Program-made: the position numbers and the translations under genes
The notes under the pieces: generated by a model
What the model saw: only the letters and a program-made list of their open reading frames with translations
Database searches by the model: none
What the model was told of the DNA's origin: nothing
Shown: one piece after another, positions 8,216-17,319 of the stretch
How positions within the stretch are numbered: the stretch's first letter is position 1
How the letters are laid out: every line of letters starts with the position of its first letter
Assembly: GCA_016928715.1 (NCBI GenBank)
Contig: JAFGKG010000072.1
Location: forward strand, 1 to 48,162
Source of the DNA: Chloroflexia bacterium
Lineage (GTDB): Bacteria; Chloroflexota; Chloroflexia; DTKN01
Direction: 5' to 3'
DNA: 48,162 bases

Positions 8216-10294
8216 TCATCGGGCCAGTCGAACCCAATCCACCATGACCCCCAGGGGGCGGTTGTCGTCCAGGTGGCGGTCGTAGCGGTGGGGGCGAAAG
8301 GTCTCGCTGTGCAGTTCAAAGGCCAGGACCGTCCCGGCCGGCTGCTCCTCCACCTCGACCACATAGGTGTGCCAGCCATTCTCCACCCTAAAGGAGGCCA
8401 GTTCCCGCCCGTCCTGGTACAATTGTACCACAGGTTGGGGCAGTCCCTCGGGCCGGCCGGCGGACAGCCTCAGGGTGAGGAGCATCGGGTCCGGCCCCGG
8501 CGGTGCGGCCAGCCAAAAGGCGACCCTGTCATCGCTCCAGCGCAAAGAGGTCCCCGGCCCGGTGCGCTCGGGCAGGTGCCAGCCCTGGAGGTGGCCCAGC
8601 GCCAGGTGGCTGCCCAGGTCCAATTCCTGGGCTGGGGGACTGCTGAAATTCTGGCGGGCCCATTTCTGCAGGTCCTCCAGGGAGGCGCTTTCGTAGGCCA
8701 GTTCGGCGGCGGCCTCCTCCAGGCGTCCCTGTTGGCGCAGCAGATCCCCCAGCAGCAGATGGGGGTGGGGATGCCCGGAGCGGTAGGCGATGGCCTGGCG
8801 CAGCACGGACTCGGTCTCTTCCGGCCGGCCCAGTTCGCGCAGGGCGCGCGCCAGCAGCACCCGGGCCTCGCTGGATTCAGGATAGGCCTCCAGGGCGGAC
8901 CGGGCCTGCTCGGCGGCGCTCTGGGCGTCGCCCTTTTGCAGCGAGCGTTCCGCGCACATCAGGTGCACCCGTTTGCGCAGGATCTGCCAGCCCTGTTGGG
9001 GATAGTTGTTCCAGGAGAGCATGAGGCCCAAGACGAGCAGCAGCCCCAGGCCGGCCAGCAGGCCCCGCCGGGGTTTTTGGCGCAGTTGGGCCAGGATTGG
9101 GCGGGGTTGGGCCAGGGCGGCGGCGGCGTAGGGCAGCAGGGCCAGGAAAAAGGGCAGGCGGTAGCGCAGTTCGAGGTGAAAGAGGGTGGTCGTGGCGGGG
9201 ATGTAGGCCAGCCAGAACAGGTCCACGGCTTTGCAGCGGGTCGAGCGGCTGACCAGGCCGATGATGCCGGCGACCAGCAGCAGCAGGCCGAGTCCGTCCC
9301 CCAGCAGCACCCGTGCCCAGACCTCGGCCGGGGGGTACCAGATGGCCGGCCGCCGGATCATGTCGTCAAAGTATTCCAGCGAGAAGAACTGGCGCAGTTC
9401 GTGCCCGCACTTGCCCAGGAACCAGGGGAAATTCTGGCCAATGGAGCGCAGCCCCTGGCGCACCGATATGGCCTGTCGCTCGCCCTCTGGATATTGGAGC
9501 AGTTCGGCCTTGACCGCGTCCCGGCCCAGCACGGGGTCGTTGTCCATCCAGAGGTTGGTGCTGCCGGTGGTGTCGATGAGTATCCAAGCGTTGTGGACGA
9601 CGGCGTTGCGCACGGTCCAGGGTAGGATGACGAGGGCGGCCCCCAACAGGACCAACAGGGCCGGCCGCAGCCGCGTCCAGAAATCTAGGTTGCCCCGTTT
9701 GGCCAGGGCAAAGCAGAGGGCGGCCAGGAGCACCAGGGGCAGGCCGATGGAGCGGGTCAGGGCGCTCAGGCCAAATAGGGCGCCGCCCAGCAGGGGTTCC
9801 CAGCGGGCGGTTTGGCCGGCGCGCCATTCCAGCAAGGCCATGCCCAGGACAAAAAGAAAGAGGAACAGGGTCTCGCTGAGCAGCAGGGTGGCCTGCACGG
9901 CGAGGGGGAAAAAAAGGGCCCCCAGCAGGGCGGCGATCAGGCCGGTGGAGTGTCCACAGCGACGGCGGGCCCAAAGGTAGAGCAGGGGGATGGTGGCCGT
10001 GCTCAACAGGGCCTGGACCAGGCGAGCGGCGGTGACCTCGGCCCCAAATATGCGCAAGATGACGGCCAAAAAGAGCGGATAGAGCGGGGCCCGCATGAAC
10101 GGCATATCGTGGAATCCGCCCCCCTGGACAAAGGTGCGGGCCTGGTTGAAAAAGCCGATCTCGTCCCCGCTGAGGGGATAGGAAGCGTGCCAGTGGGTGA
10201 CGACAAGGCGCAGGGCCAGAGCCGCCAGGGTGATGGCGATGACGGCGTTCAGCGGGCGATAGGGGGGACGTGATTGGGACGGTACCCTTGACAC
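8216..10294 (-). CDS. GT39/ArnT-like membrane glycosyltransferase with TPR and C-terminal beta-domain
   Basis: A 692-aa protein with GTG start after AGGAGGAACC. The N-terminal part (about 15-430) is a GT-C fold of the PMT/ArnT type with the acidic first-loop motif SGDEIGF. A tetratricopeptide segment covers about 440-540 (SAAEQARSALEAYPESSEA and repeats). The last 150 residues look like a beta-sandwich (LDLGSHLALGHLQGWHLPE, then RWSDD). The same three-part design, including the IL(I/V)DTTG loop, occurs in the gene at 11158-13263, so the two are paralogues. It probably transfers sugar from a polyprenyl carrier on the outer face of the membrane. Confidence 0.8.
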   Translation of the reverse strand: MSRVPSQSRPPYRPLNAVIAITLAALALRLVVTHWHASYPLSGDEIGFFNQARTFVQGGGFHDMPFMRAPLYPLFLAVILRIFGAEVTAARLVQALLSTATIPLLYLWARRRCGHSTGLIAALLGALFFPLAVQATLLLSETLFLFLFVLGMALLEWRAGQTARWEPLLGGALFGLSALTRSIGLPLVLLAALCFALAKRGNLDFWTRLRPALLVLLGAALVILPWTVRNAVVHNAWILIDTTGSTNLWMDNDPVLGRDAVKAELLQYPEGERQAISVRQGLRSIGQNFPWFLGKCGHELRQFFSLEYFDDMIRRPAIWYPPAEVWARVLLGDGLGLLLLVAGIIGLVSRSTRCKAVDLFWLAYIPATTTLFHLELRYRLPFFLALLPYAAAALAQPRPILAQLRQKPRRGLLAGLGLLLVLGLMLSWNNYPQQGWQILRKRVHLMCAERSLQKGDAQSAAEQARSALEAYPESSEARVLLARALRELGRPEETESVLRQAIAYRSGHPHPHLLLGDLLRQQGRLEEAAAELAYESASLEDLQKWARQNFSSPPAQELDLGSHLALGHLQGWHLPERTGPGTSLRWSDDRVAFWLAAPPGPDPMLLTLRLSAGRPEGLPQPVVQLYQDGRELASFRVENGWHTYVVEVEEQPAGTVLAFELHSETFRPHRYDRHLDDNRPLGVMVDWVRLAR

Positions 10295-10337
10295 GGTTCC
10301 TCCTGAACTCTGGCTTTTGCCAGCAATTGTTTAAAGT

Positions 10338-11138
10338 TTATCGGGCAATCGCTGCGCTTTCCAGGACCAGGTTGGCCAGTTGGATCATCTGCTCGCGGGC
10401 CCGCCCGGGGTCTTTCCAATACTCCAGGGTGATGACCTGCGGTTCCGTTCGCTGCAGCAGCCAGGCCAGCAGGTCATAGTCCTCTTGTTGTAGGGTCTCG
10501 TGGCTGTCGATCAGGCAACCATTGTTTCTGCGGGGCCCGCTGGTGTGGATTTCCACCACCCGGTCCAGGGGAAGCTGTTCCAGGTAGGCGTGGATATTCC
10601 AGCCCAGGTTGGCCGCGGCCACCCGAGCGTGGGCCGTGTCCAACAATAGGTTGCAGCCGGTCGCGTCCAGGATCTGCCGGATAAACTGCGGCGAGGTTGC
10701 GCCGGGCTCTTTTTGCCCCGGCCACAGGGGCATGTTCTCCAAGAGCAGGGGAACCTCCAGTTTCTGTTGGATGGGTTGAATCACCTGGCCCAGGCGTTCA
10801 AGCGCGGCCTGCTCTGTGTAATGGGGCAGCGGTTGGCCCTGTTGGAGAAAGGCCCATACTTCTTGCTGGCTGTAATAGTCCAGGTGGATCGACACCCAAG
10901 GGCTGTCCAGGTGTTTCTGCCATTCCTGCAGAACGTTGGCCAGGCGATGTGTCTCAGCCCGGCCGTTGCGGATCACATTCGAGCGGTGAAAAAGGACTCG
11001 CTTGTCCGGTAAATGGACCAGGGCCTGATGGGGGTCGTGCTCGGGCCAGTCCCCGGTCTTGACGTAATCAAAGTCGATCTCTGGATCCTGGGCCAGGGCG
11101 GGTAGCGCAGGAAAATAGTTGGCGCCCAGTTTGGTCAA
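10338..11138 (-). CDS. DUF692-family (MbnB/TglH-like) TIM-barrel protein, putative multinuclear iron enzyme
   Basis: A 266-aa protein with TTG start directly after a strong AGGAGGAG site. The pattern matches DUF692, whose studied members (MbnB, TglH, ChrH) are iron enzymes that modify cysteines in peptides. Candidate metal ligands in order are H51, H85, E134 (LLLENMP), D167 and H170 (LLLDTAHARV), E196 and H198 (VVEIHTSG), D211 and H213 (LIDSHE) and E239. No small precursor-peptide gene or DUF2063-type partner is adjacent. It lies between two GT39-like genes with gaps of 19 and 43 bp. A general sugar isomerase/epimerase barrel is the alternative reading. Confidence 0.68.
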   Translation of the reverse strand: MTKLGANYFPALPALAQDPEIDFDYVKTGDWPEHDPHQALVHLPDKRVLFHRSNVIRNGRAETHRLANVLQEWQKHLDSPWVSIHLDYYSQQEVWAFLQQGQPLPHYTEQAALERLGQVIQPIQQKLEVPLLLENMPLWPGQKEPGATSPQFIRQILDATGCNLLLDTAHARVAAANLGWNIHAYLEQLPLDRVVEIHTSGPRRNNGCLIDSHETLQQEDYDLLAWLLQRTEPQVITLEYWKDPGRAREQMIQLANLVLESAAIAR

Positions 11139-11157
11139 TGGCTCCTCCTTGTTTACT

Positions 11158-13263
11158 CTACTCCAGGCTGGCCTTGGAGATCATGAGCCCTAAAAAGCGC
11201 AGGCTTGCCGTTTCCAAGAGATCCCTTGGACCGGCCATAAAGGCATTGCACTGCAGGTTCAGCACGACGTCCTGGCCCGGGGGCACGGCCGGCAGGGGCA
11301 GGCTGTGCTGCTCCCATGCTGCTGGGACGGTGAGCCGGCCGATTTTCTGTCCATCCATCCACAGGGATAGCTGGGCCGGCGCTTCGCCGGCCGGCCGCCA
11401 GCCGTGCAGGGAGAGCCGCAGGGTCTGCGGTTGGCCGGTTCCGGCCCCGGGAAAGCGCAGGCGGGCCTCGGCGCTGCTCCAGCGATAGCTCTGCTCGCCG
11501 TCACTCTCGCCCAGGTAAAAGCCGTCGACCAGGCCCAGGTCGAGGTCTCCGCCCAGGTCGATCTCGGACAGGGCGGGCGGCTGCAGGTGCTCCCAGGCCC
11601 ATTGGGTGGGATTGTGGGTGTCCACCTCGCGGGCGGCAAAGAGGGACTGGGCTTGGTCCAGATGGCCCCATTCGCGCAGGATGTCGCCGCGCAGCAGCAG
11701 GGCCTGGTACCAGTCCAGATCCTCCAGCAAGTCCAGCGCTCCCATGTCGTCGCCCTGGGCTCGCCGCCACATGGCCTGGACGACCCGGGCGGTGGGCAGC
11801 GGCTGGACCCCGTCGGGCCGGTGGGAGAGGGCGCGATGGAGTGCTTCCTGGGCCTCGGCCAGGTCGCCGGCCGTGATGGCGGCCTCGGCCCGTTCGAGGT
11901 GCTTGGCGACCGTGCGGCCGCGGATCCCCAGCCAGGTGGCGCTGGCGGCGGCGGGATAGGGTCCCAGGACACTGGGCAGAACGACGACCCAAAAGGCGAT
12001 ACAGGCCAGGCTGGAGGCCATCAGCCGCGGCACCCTGGGCTGGCCCTGGCCCCAGGGCTCTCGGGCGATGGTGACGGCGGCATAGATAGCCAGCAAGGGC
12101 AGCAGCGGCAGGCGAAAGCGGTTGATGGCAAAAAAGACCAGGGCCGTGCCAAGGTTGTAGAGCAGCCAGGACAGGACCAGCCCGCGGCCGGCCTCGCCCC
12201 GGCGGTTGAACAGTGCCAGCAGGGCCAGGGGCACCAGCAGCATGTAAGCCAGGTCCTCCAGGAGGAAAACGGCCAGCAGGTGGGGGATGGGCACCTGTCC
12301 CAAAACAAAACCGTCCAGCAATCGTTCGTCGGCGCTATAGTTGACGCGCAGTAGTTGCCCCAATTCGCCCAGGCGGCTGCTCAGGTAGCCGCCCGGGTCC
12401 TCGGCGATGGCGGCGAGGCCCTGGCGGTAGGCATAGGCCTGCCGGCCGGCCGGATCGGGGATGGCCAGCAGGTCCTGGTGCACCTGCTGCAGGTGCTCGA
12501 ATTGGCCGCCCTGCGTGCCCAGCCAAAAGTTATAGCCGCCGGTGGTGTCCACCAGGATGGGCTGCCGGTAGCGCAGCACGTTGTAGGCGGACCAGGGCAG
12601 GATCGTCGCCAGGACGGCCCCAGTGAGTAGGGCCGCCTGCCACAGCGCCGACCAGCGCCAGCGTAGGGCTTTTTCCCCCGAGAGGCCCTGCCAAAGGACC
12701 CATAGGGCGGCCAGCGGCAGAAAGGCCAGGGTCAGCCCTTTGGCCAGCGTGGCCAGGCCCAGCAGTCCCCCGCCCAGCAGCAGCCAGCGCGGCCGGGGCT
12801 CTTGCTGAAAGCGGACCAGACTGGAGAACGCGCCCAGCAGCAGGGGCAGAAAGAGGTTTTCGGCCAGGACCAGGTGGGGCAGCACGGCCAGGGGGCTCCA
12901 GAGGGCCGTGATCAGGCCGGCCAGCCGGGCGACTTTGTGTCCAAAGTTCAGCCGAGACAGCAGGTAGGTGAGGGCCGGGACGGTCAGGCTGAGTACGACC
13001 TGGGCCAGGCGGATGGGGGCCAGGGTGGGCCCGAACAGGCGCATAAAGGGGGCCAGCCAGAGCAGGTAGAGCGGTGGCCGCAGCCAGGGCCACTGCTGGT
13101 AGAAGGAAAAGCCGCGCCCGTGGGCCAGCCAGTAGGCGGCCCCCATAAACTCGGGCTCGTCGCTGACCAGTTGCTCCCGCTGCAGGAGCCAGAGCAGGGT
13201 CAGGCGCAGGGCCAGGGCCAGCAGCAGAATGAGGCCCAGTTCGCGCCACTCACGTCGGGTCAT
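11158..13263 (-). CDS. GT39/ArnT-like membrane glycosyltransferase with TPR and C-terminal beta-domain (paralogue)
   Basis: A 701-aa protein. The ATG at 13263 was chosen over an upstream in-frame ATG because AGGAG lies 6 nt before it. The acidic loop motif is LVSDEPEFMGAAYWL. A GT-C membrane region runs to about residue 450, followed by a helical-repeat segment (AEAAITAGDLAEAQEALHRA) and a beta-rich C-terminus (IDLGGDLDLGLVDGFYLGE, RWSSAEARLRFPG). It is similar along its length to the 8216-10294 product. Its start overlaps the end of the upstream gene by 14 bp because that gene's tail is extended by a repeat. Confidence 0.8.
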   Translation of the reverse strand: MTRREWRELGLILLLALALRLTLLWLLQREQLVSDEPEFMGAAYWLAHGRGFSFYQQWPWLRPPLYLLWLAPFMRLFGPTLAPIRLAQVVLSLTVPALTYLLSRLNFGHKVARLAGLITALWSPLAVLPHLVLAENLFLPLLLGAFSSLVRFQQEPRPRWLLLGGGLLGLATLAKGLTLAFLPLAALWVLWQGLSGEKALRWRWSALWQAALLTGAVLATILPWSAYNVLRYRQPILVDTTGGYNFWLGTQGGQFEHLQQVHQDLLAIPDPAGRQAYAYRQGLAAIAEDPGGYLSSRLGELGQLLRVNYSADERLLDGFVLGQVPIPHLLAVFLLEDLAYMLLVPLALLALFNRRGEAGRGLVLSWLLYNLGTALVFFAINRFRLPLLPLLAIYAAVTIAREPWGQGQPRVPRLMASSLACIAFWVVVLPSVLGPYPAAASATWLGIRGRTVAKHLERAEAAITAGDLAEAQEALHRALSHRPDGVQPLPTARVVQAMWRRAQGDDMGALDLLEDLDWYQALLLRGDILREWGHLDQAQSLFAAREVDTHNPTQWAWEHLQPPALSEIDLGGDLDLGLVDGFYLGESDGEQSYRWSSAEARLRFPGAGTGQPQTLRLSLHGWRPAGEAPAQLSLWMDGQKIGRLTVPAAWEQHSLPLPAVPPGQDVVLNLQCNAFMAGPRDLLETASLRFLGLMISKASLE

Positions 13264-15424
13264 GGGGGGCTCCTTTGGGGATACACACCTCACCCCTCCC
13301 CCGCCTCGCGCGCGTTCTTTCGAACGCGACGCTCGGCACCCCCTCCCCTCTCCACATCGTGGAGAGGGGAGGGGGTGGGGTGAGGGCGGATTCAGGCCCG
13401 CTCTTGGCTACGTGGACCTGACCCAAGCCCACCGCCAGGCGGCCGTCGGGCAGAGCCAGCCAGTCCTGGGGATCGCCCAGCGGCCGGCAGGCGACCTGCA
13501 GGCGGTAGCTGCCGGGCGGCAGCGTCTTGGGCAGGAGCAGCTCGGAAAAGCCCATGAATGGATCCTCGGGGTCCCAGCGGCTGGTGGGCAGGTGGCCGGC
13601 GAGCGGAGGGCGGATCGTCTCGACCCAGACGTGCTTGCTTTCGTCCACCAACTGCACGGCCAGTTCGAGATCGGGAATGTTCCGGCGCAGGCTGCGGAGA
13701 TAAAAGGTCAGCGGCAGGGAATCGCCGGGCTGCAGGGGGGTCTGGAAGGGCTCGACGTCGGCGCCCCAGAGCAGGAGGGCCTGCCCAAAGACGGCCTGTA
13801 GGGGGATACTGGGCCGGGGCAGGCCCTGTTTATAGGCCTCGTTAAAGGTGACGCAGTAGAGGTCGAGGCCGTTAAAGTGGGCCTCGCCGCAGTGGGTAAA
13901 GGGATTCAAATTGAACCATTCGTAGACCCAGTTGTGGGGGTCCTGGGCGTAGCGGTGAAAGGGGGCCAGGTAGAGCCAGGCCCGGCGGCGCCCCAGGGCC
14001 AGATCGGTCATGTCGGATTCGAATTCGCGAAAGCCATAGTCCGCCGTGTACAGGTCGGGCACGGTGTGCAGCTGCAGGGGCACCCGGGGCCAGCGATCCG
14101 CGTACAGCTCTACGGCCGGCCGGATATAGCTGGGATGGACGATGATCAGGTCGTCGGGGTGGGCCTGCAACTGCAGGGTGCGGGTGGCCTCGCGGAACTG
14201 CTCCTTACTGGGCCGCCGGGAGAGGCTCCAGTCCTGTACCTGTCTCCAGGAGGTACCCAGCATGGCCAGGCCGACCAGCAGGACGAGCCCCTGGAGGGCG
14301 AGGGCCGGCAGGGGCCGGCGGCGGGCCAGTCGGTGCCCGGCGCGCCACAGCGGGACCAATCCCAGCGCCAGCAGCAGCAGGTAGGCCGGCAGGGTGCCCA
14401 GCAGGTAGCGCTCGTGGTAAAAGGGCCGCACTAGGTACAGCAGGTAAAAGGCGCCGCTGGGGACCAAGAGCCAGGCGGCCAGGAACATGGCTCGACGTTG
14501 GTTGGGGCTGTGGGGCCGTAGGCGGCGCAGCAGTACGCCGAGGCCGGCCAGGGCCGCCAGGGCAAAGGGCAGCAGCCACCAGCGGCGATCGGGTCCCTCG
14601 CCGGGCAGGGGGGAGCGCCAGGGCAGGCGTAGGCTGAACTGGCTAAAGGTGTTGAGCAGGTCGGCCAGGCGGCGCTCGCTGCCGAACTGCCGGCTGGCCC
14701 CGCCCCAACCCAGGGCGAACCAGAGGCCGGCCATGGCCAGCAGCAGGACGACCAGCAGCAGGGCCACGACCCGGCGGCGCCGGGGCCGAGTTGCCGTCCG
14801 GGGTCCGGCGGCGCAGAGGGCATAGGCCAGTTGGCCGATCAGGGCGAGGACGGAGATCAGGCGGTGACTGAAAAGGGCGGCGATGGTGAGCAGGGCAAAG
14901 CCGCACCAGGCCCGGCGGGAGGGATGCTCCAGGGCCTGCCAGAGCAGCAGCCAGGTGGCCAGGACCAGGAACAGACTCAGGGCGTAGGCTTTGGCCTCCT
15001 GGCTGTACCAGACGGCCAGGGGGGAGAGGGCCAGGAGGCCGGCCGCCAGCAGGCCGATGCTGCGGCCAAAGAGGCGCCGGCCCAGTTGATAGAGCAGGAG
15101 CACGCTGCCCAGGCCCAGCAGGGCCGAGGGCCAGCGCAGGGCGGCCTCGCCGGTGCCGAACAGTTCCGTCCAGAGGCGCATGCCCAGGATGTAGAGGGGA
15201 TAGGCCTGGCTGGGCCGGAACAGGGCCAGCAAGAGTTCGCTCAGGGGGCGGCCGGCCTCGACCACGGTATAGACCTCGTCCAGCCAGAGGCTCTGGAAGG
15301 AGAGTGTAGTGCAGCGCAGGCCGGCGGCCAGGGCCAGCAGCAAGCCCAGCAGGAGCTGCTGCCAGGGAAATCCCCGACTTGCTGGGGGTTGGATTGGGGG
15401 CGCCTGGTGTCGCGCGTGAGCCAA
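13250..15424 (-). CDS. GT39/ArnT-like membrane glycosyltransferase with repeat-encoded C-terminal tail
   Basis: A 724-aa protein and the first gene of the minus-strand glycan operon. TTG start after AGGAGAGG. It is a PMT/ArnT-type GT-C protein with the first-loop motif SLWLDEVYTVVEAGRPLSEL and the family segment SPLAVWYSQEAKAYALSLF. The extracytoplasmic C-terminal half (about 430-670) ends in a beta-rich module. Residues about 680-724 (starting LTPPPPLSTMWRGEG) are encoded by a palindromic repeat and run into the next gene, so the ancestral stop was probably lost. The promoter is at 15481-15509. Confidence 0.8.
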   Translation of the reverse strand: MAHARHQAPPIQPPASRGFPWQQLLLGLLLALAAGLRCTTLSFQSLWLDEVYTVVEAGRPLSELLLALFRPSQAYPLYILGMRLWTELFGTGEAALRWPSALLGLGSVLLLYQLGRRLFGRSIGLLAAGLLALSPLAVWYSQEAKAYALSLFLVLATWLLLWQALEHPSRRAWCGFALLTIAALFSHRLISVLALIGQLAYALCAAGPRTATRPRRRRVVALLLVVLLLAMAGLWFALGWGGASRQFGSERRLADLLNTFSQFSLRLPWRSPLPGEGPDRRWWLLPFALAALAGLGVLLRRLRPHSPNQRRAMFLAAWLLVPSGAFYLLYLVRPFYHERYLLGTLPAYLLLLALGLVPLWRAGHRLARRRPLPALALQGLVLLVGLAMLGTSWRQVQDWSLSRRPSKEQFREATRTLQLQAHPDDLIIVHPSYIRPAVELYADRWPRVPLQLHTVPDLYTADYGFREFESDMTDLALGRRRAWLYLAPFHRYAQDPHNWVYEWFNLNPFTHCGEAHFNGLDLYCVTFNEAYKQGLPRPSIPLQAVFGQALLLWGADVEPFQTPLQPGDSLPLTFYLRSLRRNIPDLELAVQLVDESKHVWVETIRPPLAGHLPTSRWDPEDPFMGFSELLLPKTLPPGSYRLQVACRPLGDPQDWLALPDGRLAVGLGQVHVAKSGPESALTPPPPLSTMWRGEGVPSVAFERTRARRGRGEVCIPKGAPHDPT
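13288..13386. repeat. Palindromic repeat (CCTCACCCC...GGGGTGAGG type) at gene 3' end
   Basis: The core hairpin has perfect 19-bp arms (13337-13355 and 13359-13377) around a 3-nt loop. Outer arms CCTCACCCC (13288-13296) and GGGGTGAGG (13377-13385) bracket the unit. It is read in frame as the tail of the 13250-15424 product. Confidence 0.9.
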
Positions 15425-15480
15425 GTTCGTCCTCTCCTGCTGGGGTCGCGCTGAACGTCCAACCTACGATCCGCGCCCGT

Positions 15481-15509
15481 ATGATACTTCAGAGGGCCGA
15501 GTGTGTCAA
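15481..15509 (-). promoter_or_regulatory. Promoter of the minus-strand glycan operon
   Basis: On the minus strand: TTGACA (15509-15504), 17 bp, TATCAT (15486-15481), 57 bp before the TTG start at 15424. It is divergent from the plus-strand promoter at 15545. Confidence 0.75.
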
Positions 15510-15544
15510 GCGAGCATTTGAATCCTGAGGACAGGCCGGCCCGG

Positions 15545-15573
15545 TTGCCTCTTGAGGCCGGCCGTGGTACAAT
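15545..15573 (+). promoter_or_regulatory. Promoter of the 15700 membrane-protein gene
   Basis: TTGCCT (15545-15550), 17 bp, TACAAT (15568-15573) with an extended TGG. An in-frame start at 15574 would lie upstream of the transcription start, which supports the downstream ATG at 15700. Confidence 0.72.
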
Positions 15574-15699
15574 GTGATCCGGTGGGTGGCCTGGGAAAAT
15601 GTGTGGAGGAGGGTGTTAAAATTGCACCTAGTTCGCAAGATACGGTATCGGTGCCCGACGATTGGATTTGGGAAAACTTGCAGGAGGGCGGATACTGAG

Positions 15700-17310
15700 A
15701 TGAACGGGACCAAGCGACCGTCCACTGTCCCTGCCCCTTGGAGCCCTTTTTTAGTTAGCGCATTGATCGTGGCGTTGCTTCTGGGGGTCTTTATTCGTCT
15801 CTCTCCGGTGCTGTCCGCTGATTTCCCCCTGCACGATGGTGGGCTATTTTATACCATGGCCCAGGAGTTGCAAGAGGCCCATTATCGTTTGCCCACGTAT
15901 ACGGCCTATAATCACGCCGACATTCCCTTGGCCTATCCCCCCCTGCCTTTCTATATCCTTGTGCTTGTTGCGGATCTCAGCGGGTGGGCTTTGCTCGATC
16001 TTTTGCGCATCTTGCCAGCGGTGGTCAGTGTGTTGACCCTCCCGGCTTTCTTTTTGCTCTGCAAGTCCCTGCTCTCCAAATTTCAGGCCGTGTTGGCCGT
16101 ATTTGCCTTTGCTCTGCTGCCGAGGACGTTTATTCGGCTGATTATGGGCGGGGGGCTGACGCGGTCGGTGGGCCTTCTCTTTGCCCTGCTGGCGCTGCAC
16201 CAGGCCTATGTGCTCTATACGCGGCAGCAGCGGCGGGCGTTGCTGTTGACCACGCTATTCGCCAGTTTGACCATTCTAAGTCATCCAGAGATGGCCTGGT
16301 TTACGGCCTACAGCGCCGGGCTCTTGTTCCTGTTTTATGGCCGCAATCGGCCGGGCGTCTGGCATTCCGCTTTGGTGATCCTGGGCACTCTGCTGTTGAC
16401 GGCTCCCTGGTGGGGCGGCATCATTGCCCGCTATGGTCCGACGCCGTTTCTTTCGGCCTCGCGGACTGGATTGAATTCCTGGTATGCCTGGCTGGTGCTT
16501 TTGCTACTGTTCGAGTTTACCGGCGAATCCTTTATCGGCCTCTTGGCGGTCCTGGGCTTGTTGGGCGTTTTTAGCTGCGTCGCCCGGAGGCGCTGGCTTT
16601 TGCCCGTTTGGCTGGTGGCTACCCTGATCCTCGATCGCCGGGGTGAGGCTACCCGGGTGACCGTACTGCTGGCCATGTTGGTCGGGGTAGCACTTGACCA
16701 GATTGTTCTGCCAGCACTCCAACGGCTGAAGCGGGGCGGGCCAACAGATGAGCCGCTCGGGGGAGTGGCCCAACTAGAGGGAGCAGCGCCTAAAGTCATG
16801 TTGATTTTCTTTCTCCTGCACGCGCTTTTCTCTGCCTGGGCCGCTGCTCAACCGGGGTGGTCGGACTTTTCGCAGTTGTCAGCGGAGGAACGGACGGCCA
16901 TGCAGTGGGTCGCCGAGAATTTAACGGAAGGCAGTCGTTTCCTGGTGGTTACAGGGAATGCCTGGTCGAAGGATGCGACGGCGGAGTGGTTCCCGGCCCT
17001 GGCCGGCCGGCAGAGCTTGACCACGGTCCAAGGGTCGGAGTGGCTGCCCGATCGCCAGTTTGCCCTGCGCCTGGAGCTGCACGCCGAGCTGCAGCGATGT
17101 GCCGTGCAAGGGGTGGATTGTCTGGAAGAGTGGAGGGAACGATACGGGGCTGATTTTAGCCATGTCTTTGTCTCGAAACAGGCCGTCTCTGCAGAGAATC
17201 CCCAGGAATGCTGTTTGTCCCTCCGCGCTGCGCTGGAGGACTCGACCGACTATTTTCTACTTTACGATGGCCCGGGCGCGGCTGTGTTCAGCCGGGCGCT
17301 GGATGAATAG
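15700..17310 (+). CDS. Polytopic membrane protein, probable GT-C-like glycosyltransferase
   Basis: A 536-aa protein with many hydrophobic helices in residues 18-400 and a soluble C-terminal domain (about 400-536). The first outside loop has SADFPLHDGGLFYTMAQEL and then a Pro/Tyr-rich YPPLPFY, in the place where GT-C enzymes carry an acidic catalytic motif. The family is not firmly recognised. The ATG at 15700 was chosen for the AGGAGG at 15682-15687 and because the promoter excludes the earlier in-frame start. It is divergent from the glycan operon, which suggests a related surface-sugar role. It ends 9 bp before the DUF2085 gene. Confidence 0.7.
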   Translation: MNGTKRPSTVPAPWSPFLVSALIVALLLGVFIRLSPVLSADFPLHDGGLFYTMAQELQEAHYRLPTYTAYNHADIPLAYPPLPFYILVLVADLSGWALLDLLRILPAVVSVLTLPAFFLLCKSLLSKFQAVLAVFAFALLPRTFIRLIMGGGLTRSVGLLFALLALHQAYVLYTRQQRRALLLTTLFASLTILSHPEMAWFTAYSAGLLFLFYGRNRPGVWHSALVILGTLLLTAPWWGGIIARYGPTPFLSASRTGLNSWYAWLVLLLLFEFTGESFIGLLAVLGLLGVFSCVARRRWLLPVWLVATLILDRRGEATRVTVLLAMLVGVALDQIVLPALQRLKRGGPTDEPLGGVAQLEGAAPKVMLIFFLLHALFSAWAAAQPGWSDFSQLSAEERTAMQWVAENLTEGSRFLVVTGNAWSKDATAEWFPALAGRQSLTTVQGSEWLPDRQFALRLELHAELQRCAVQGVDCLEEWRERYGADFSHVFVSKQAVSAENPQECCLSLRAALEDSTDYFLLYDGPGAAVFSRALDE

Positions 17311-17319
17311 GGGTGCCGA

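Noticed and set aside
8111-9625. A 504-aa plus-strand frame opposite the GT39-TPR gene
   Set aside because: Very Gln/Gly-rich, no ribosome binding site, and overlaps a well-supported membrane enzyme.
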